Of a stretch of DNA of 8,964 bases, positions 7,322-8,964 are shown piece by piece. Location: contig JAAZCB010000129.1 of NCBI GenBank assembly GCA_012513545.1, positions 1-8,964 of the forward strand, given 5' to 3'. Source of the DNA: Clostridiaceae bacterium. Lineage in GTDB: Bacteria > Bacillota_A > Clostridia > Acetivibrionales > Acetivibrionaceae. A model generated the notes under the pieces. It did not search any database, was not told where the DNA came from, and worked only from the letters and a program-made list of their open reading frames with translations. Numbering within the stretch: position 1 is the first letter of the stretch; every line of letters begins with the position of its first letter. The translations under genes and the position numbers were made by a program.

Positions 7322-8694
7322 AACGGAGAAAATTTTTATATGGAATTGGCTCAGCTAGTGCTTTGTTAGCAGGGAGTAAATTATCTGGTCAAAATATTAT
7401 TCCTGAAGACTTAAATGATTGTGGTTGCTATCCAAATACACCACTTTTTGCAGAACAGACAGGGCCAAGAGTCAGGCCTACTCCGTGGCAGGCTGGTGAT
7501 TTTGATTATGTTCTTTCAAAAGTAAGAATTACTGACTTGAAAACTATTCCTGTATCTGTTACTCCAACATCCGATAGACCCTATGTTTTTGTGAAATTAG
7601 AGACGAATGTTGGAGTTGTTGGCTGGGGTGAAGCTACCCTTGAGGGTAAAGCAGGCTCAGCACAGGCTGCTGTACATGATCTGAAGGATTCAATTGTTGG
7701 TAGCGATCCTTTACAGGTAACACACCATTGGCAATCCATGTGGGTCCATGCCTTTTTCAGACCAGGTCCTATACTGGGATCGGCCATCGCTGGAATAGAT
7801 CATGCCTTATGGGATCTGAGAGGTAAATTACTTGGATTACCCGTTTATAAACTTCTTGGAGGCCCCACTGATCCTGAGGGGGTAAGAGGGTATTATCATG
7901 CTCGGGCAGGTAATCGGGAACAACTTATTGAACTGCGTGAATCAGCAGAAAAACTTGGAGTTACTGCGTTCAAAACAGGGTTAGCCAGTCCGACCTACGA
8001 ATGGATTGACACACATGCTAAGATAGATCAAGCAATTAAACAGCTACAGATGACACGTGAGATTCTGGGCCCCGATATTGACATTGCTTGCGATTTTCAT
8101 GCAAGAACAAGTCCTGCTGTAGCATCAATAATTATTAAGGAAATAGAACCATTAAACTTGTTGTTTGTAGAGGAATTATGTCCTCCAGAGAATGCCAAAG
8201 CTATGGCAAAAATTGCAAAACGTTCGACAACACCTATAGCAACTGGAGAAAGATTAATAGCACATTTTGGTTTCAGGGAGTTAATCGAACAAGGGATTGT
8301 TGACATCATTCAACCTGACTGTGCTCATACCGGAGGAATAACTGGCGTCTGGGCAGCAGGTGCTCTAGCTGCAGCCTCTGGTGTCTCAGTTGCCCCTCAC
8401 AATTGCACTGGACCTATCGGAGGCCTTGCAGCAATCCATACAGATGCAGCAATGCCAAATTTTGTTGTACAGGAAGTTTGCAGCGGTGTTGAGCCCGGAA
8501 TTAATGAAAAGGTATGGGAAGAGTGGCTAGGATTTCCGGCACAACGCATGGTAAACGGAAAATATCCTCTTTTTCCAGATAAACCAGGACTAGGTTTTGA
8601 TGTGGATGAGAATGCTTTAAAGAAATATCCATTTGCAGGTACAGTACCGATGGGTAGGGTATTCGCAGAGGATGGTTCAGTATGTGCATGGTAA
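7318..8694 (+). CDS. Tat-exported galactonate-dehydratase-like enolase-superfamily enzyme
   Basis: This is a probable acid-sugar dehydratase (458 residues), which would abstract the proton alpha to a carboxylate and eliminate water to give a 2-keto-3-deoxy acid. The N-terminus MKRRKFLYGIGSASALLAG is a Tat-type signal (RRKFL, then a short hydrophobic stretch), placing the enzyme in the periplasm or at the envelope. A linker with C35-x-C37 follows, then the capping domain (about 66-190; FVKLETNVGVVGWGEA, GIDHALWDLRGK) and barrel. Expected active-site residues are all present: K219, metal ligands D259, E285, E311, the D259-x-H261 motif of the galactonate/mannonate-type subgroup, and the dyad D334 (QPDCAHTGG) and H361 (VAPHN), followed by NFVVQE as in E. 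coli DgoD-type proteins. One oddity is EEL at 285-287 where EEP is usual. DgoD-type enzymes are about 380 residues and cytoplasmic, so export is unusual. Substrate (galactonate, gluconate, another aldonate) cannot be fixed. The start overlaps the previous stop, implying co-translation. Confidence 0.9.
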   Translation: MKRRKFLYGIGSASALLAGSKLSGQNIIPEDLNDCGCYPNTPLFAEQTGPRVRPTPWQAGDFDYVLSKVRITDLKTIPVSVTPTSDRPYVFVKLETNVGVVGWGEATLEGKAGSAQAAVHDLKDSIVGSDPLQVTHHWQSMWVHAFFRPGPILGSAIAGIDHALWDLRGKLLGLPVYKLLGGPTDPEGVRGYYHARAGNREQLIELRESAEKLGVTAFKTGLASPTYEWIDTHAKIDQAIKQLQMTREILGPDIDIACDFHARTSPAVASIIIKEIEPLNLLFVEELCPPENAKAMAKIAKRSTTPIATGERLIAHFGFRELIEQGIVDIIQPDCAHTGGITGVWAAGALAAASGVSVAPHNCTGPIGGLAAIHTDAAMPNFVVQEVCSGVEPGINEKVWEEWLGFPAQRMVNGKYPLFPDKPGLGFDVDENALKKYPFAGTVPMGRVFAEDGSVCAW

Positions 8695-8735
8695 AGAAAA
8701 CAGATCACACATTATCATTAAAACTTACTATGGTG

Positions 8736-8782
8736 AAAGTAAAAAGGTTGGATAGAAAAACAGAAGACAACCTTTTTACTTT
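8736..8782. terminator. perfect 15-bp inverted repeat after the enolase-superfamily operon
   Basis: AAAGTAAAAAGGTTG (8736-8750) is the exact reverse complement of 8768-8782, with a 17-base spacer. It starts 42 bases after the stop of the last gene. The A-rich left arm and T-rich right arm give a terminator-like stem usable in both directions, although no long U-run follows the right arm. It most likely ends the operon. A mobile-element relic is less likely. Confidence 0.6.
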
Positions 8783-8842
8783 AAATCTCATCGAATTAAT
8801 CATCCATCAATTATAAATATATATGCTAATTTATGACTGGAT

Positions 8843-8863
8843 ATTTCGGAGTATACTGACCCC
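8843..8863 (+). repeat. terminal repeat unit, copy 1
   Basis: ATTTCGG-AGT-ATACTGACCCC. It matches copy 2 at 18 of 21 positions; the differences are confined to the three central bases. This is the likely outermost transposase-binding repeat of the IS21-type end. Confidence 0.7.
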
Positions 8864-8909
8864 GGAAAGTGGTAAAAAACTGCTTATTTTTTCTCATTTT
8901 CCGCCTGTC

Positions 8910-8930
8910 ATTTCGGCAGATACTGACCCC
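8910..8930 (+). repeat. terminal repeat unit, copy 2
   Basis: ATTTCGG-CAG-ATACTGACCCC, in the same orientation as copy 1 and 67 bases further in. It is followed by another C. The inner repeat of an IS21-type end is the most likely identity. Confidence 0.7.
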
Positions 8931-8964
8931 CTGTGATTTAAGCTAAGGTTTTGTTTTTAATAAA

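Larger units (their letters stand above)
8838..8964 (+). mobile_element. probable left end of an IS21-family insertion sequence (continues beyond window)
   Basis: Two near-identical 21-base units, ATTTCGG-N3-ATACTGACCCC, lie 67 bases apart in direct orientation. IS21-family elements carry multiple short repeats within their ends, start with TG, and in Bacteroidota typically show TTTCGGAG...CTGACCCC units. The boundary is placed at the TG at 8838, but 8906 (TGTCATTTCGG) is an alternative. Transposase genes istA/istB would be expected just to the right; none is in the window. A solo end left by decay cannot be excluded. Confidence 0.6.

Noticed and set aside
1..8964. CRISPR array, tRNA, rRNA or riboswitch
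   Set aside because: No regularly spaced repeats and no recognisable structured RNA gene were seen on either strand by eye.

Overview
This 8,964-base window looks like the chromosome of a member of the Bacteroidota. It is AT-rich, its main genes mostly lack Shine-Dalgarno sequences, and it carries the hallmark set of a FecR-type anti-sigma factor, a SusC/RagA TonB-dependent transporter and a SusD/RagB lipoprotein. The exact genus cannot be read from the sequence.

Layout, all on the + strand: (1) 1-380 is the 3' end of a fecR-like anti-sigma gene whose start lies outside the window. (2) A stem-loop (429-457) separates it from susC (504-3962). That protein carries an N-terminal STN signalling domain, so it is probably a transducing transporter that signals through FecR to an unseen ECF sigma factor. 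(3) susD (4001-5551) follows after 38 bases. (4) 5552-6100 has no convincing gene. It holds a long, nearly perfect hairpin (5609-5668), a doubtful small ORF, and a weak terminator-like stem-loop (5874-5906). (5) 6101-7321 and 7318-8694 are two tandem, ATGA-overlapping enolase-superfamily genes (mandelate racemase/galactonate dehydratase type). (6) A perfect 15-bp inverted repeat lies at 8736-8782. From about 8838 to the window end is what looks like the left end of an IS21-family element, marked by two copies of ATTTCGG-N3-ATACTGACCCC.

The most interesting point is the enolase-superfamily pair. The second protein keeps every residue expected of a galactonate-dehydratase-like enzyme (K219, D259, H261, E285, E311, D334, H361) and starts with a Tat-type signal. 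The first keeps the fold and spacing, but the aligned positions read G187, N226, D228, D252, K278, S301 and E327, and it has no signal peptide. It is therefore probably a catalytically inactive, or re-purposed, partner of the second. Because the genes overlap, the two proteins may be made together and form a heteromer. The pseudo-subunit could even ride through the Tat system with its signal-bearing partner.

Taken together, the locus plausibly imports a sugar- or uronate-derived ligand across the outer membrane (SusCD) under sigma/anti-sigma control and dehydrates an acid sugar in the periplasm. The substrate is not identifiable from the window, and no glycoside hydrolase or polysaccharide lyase gene is present to point to one.
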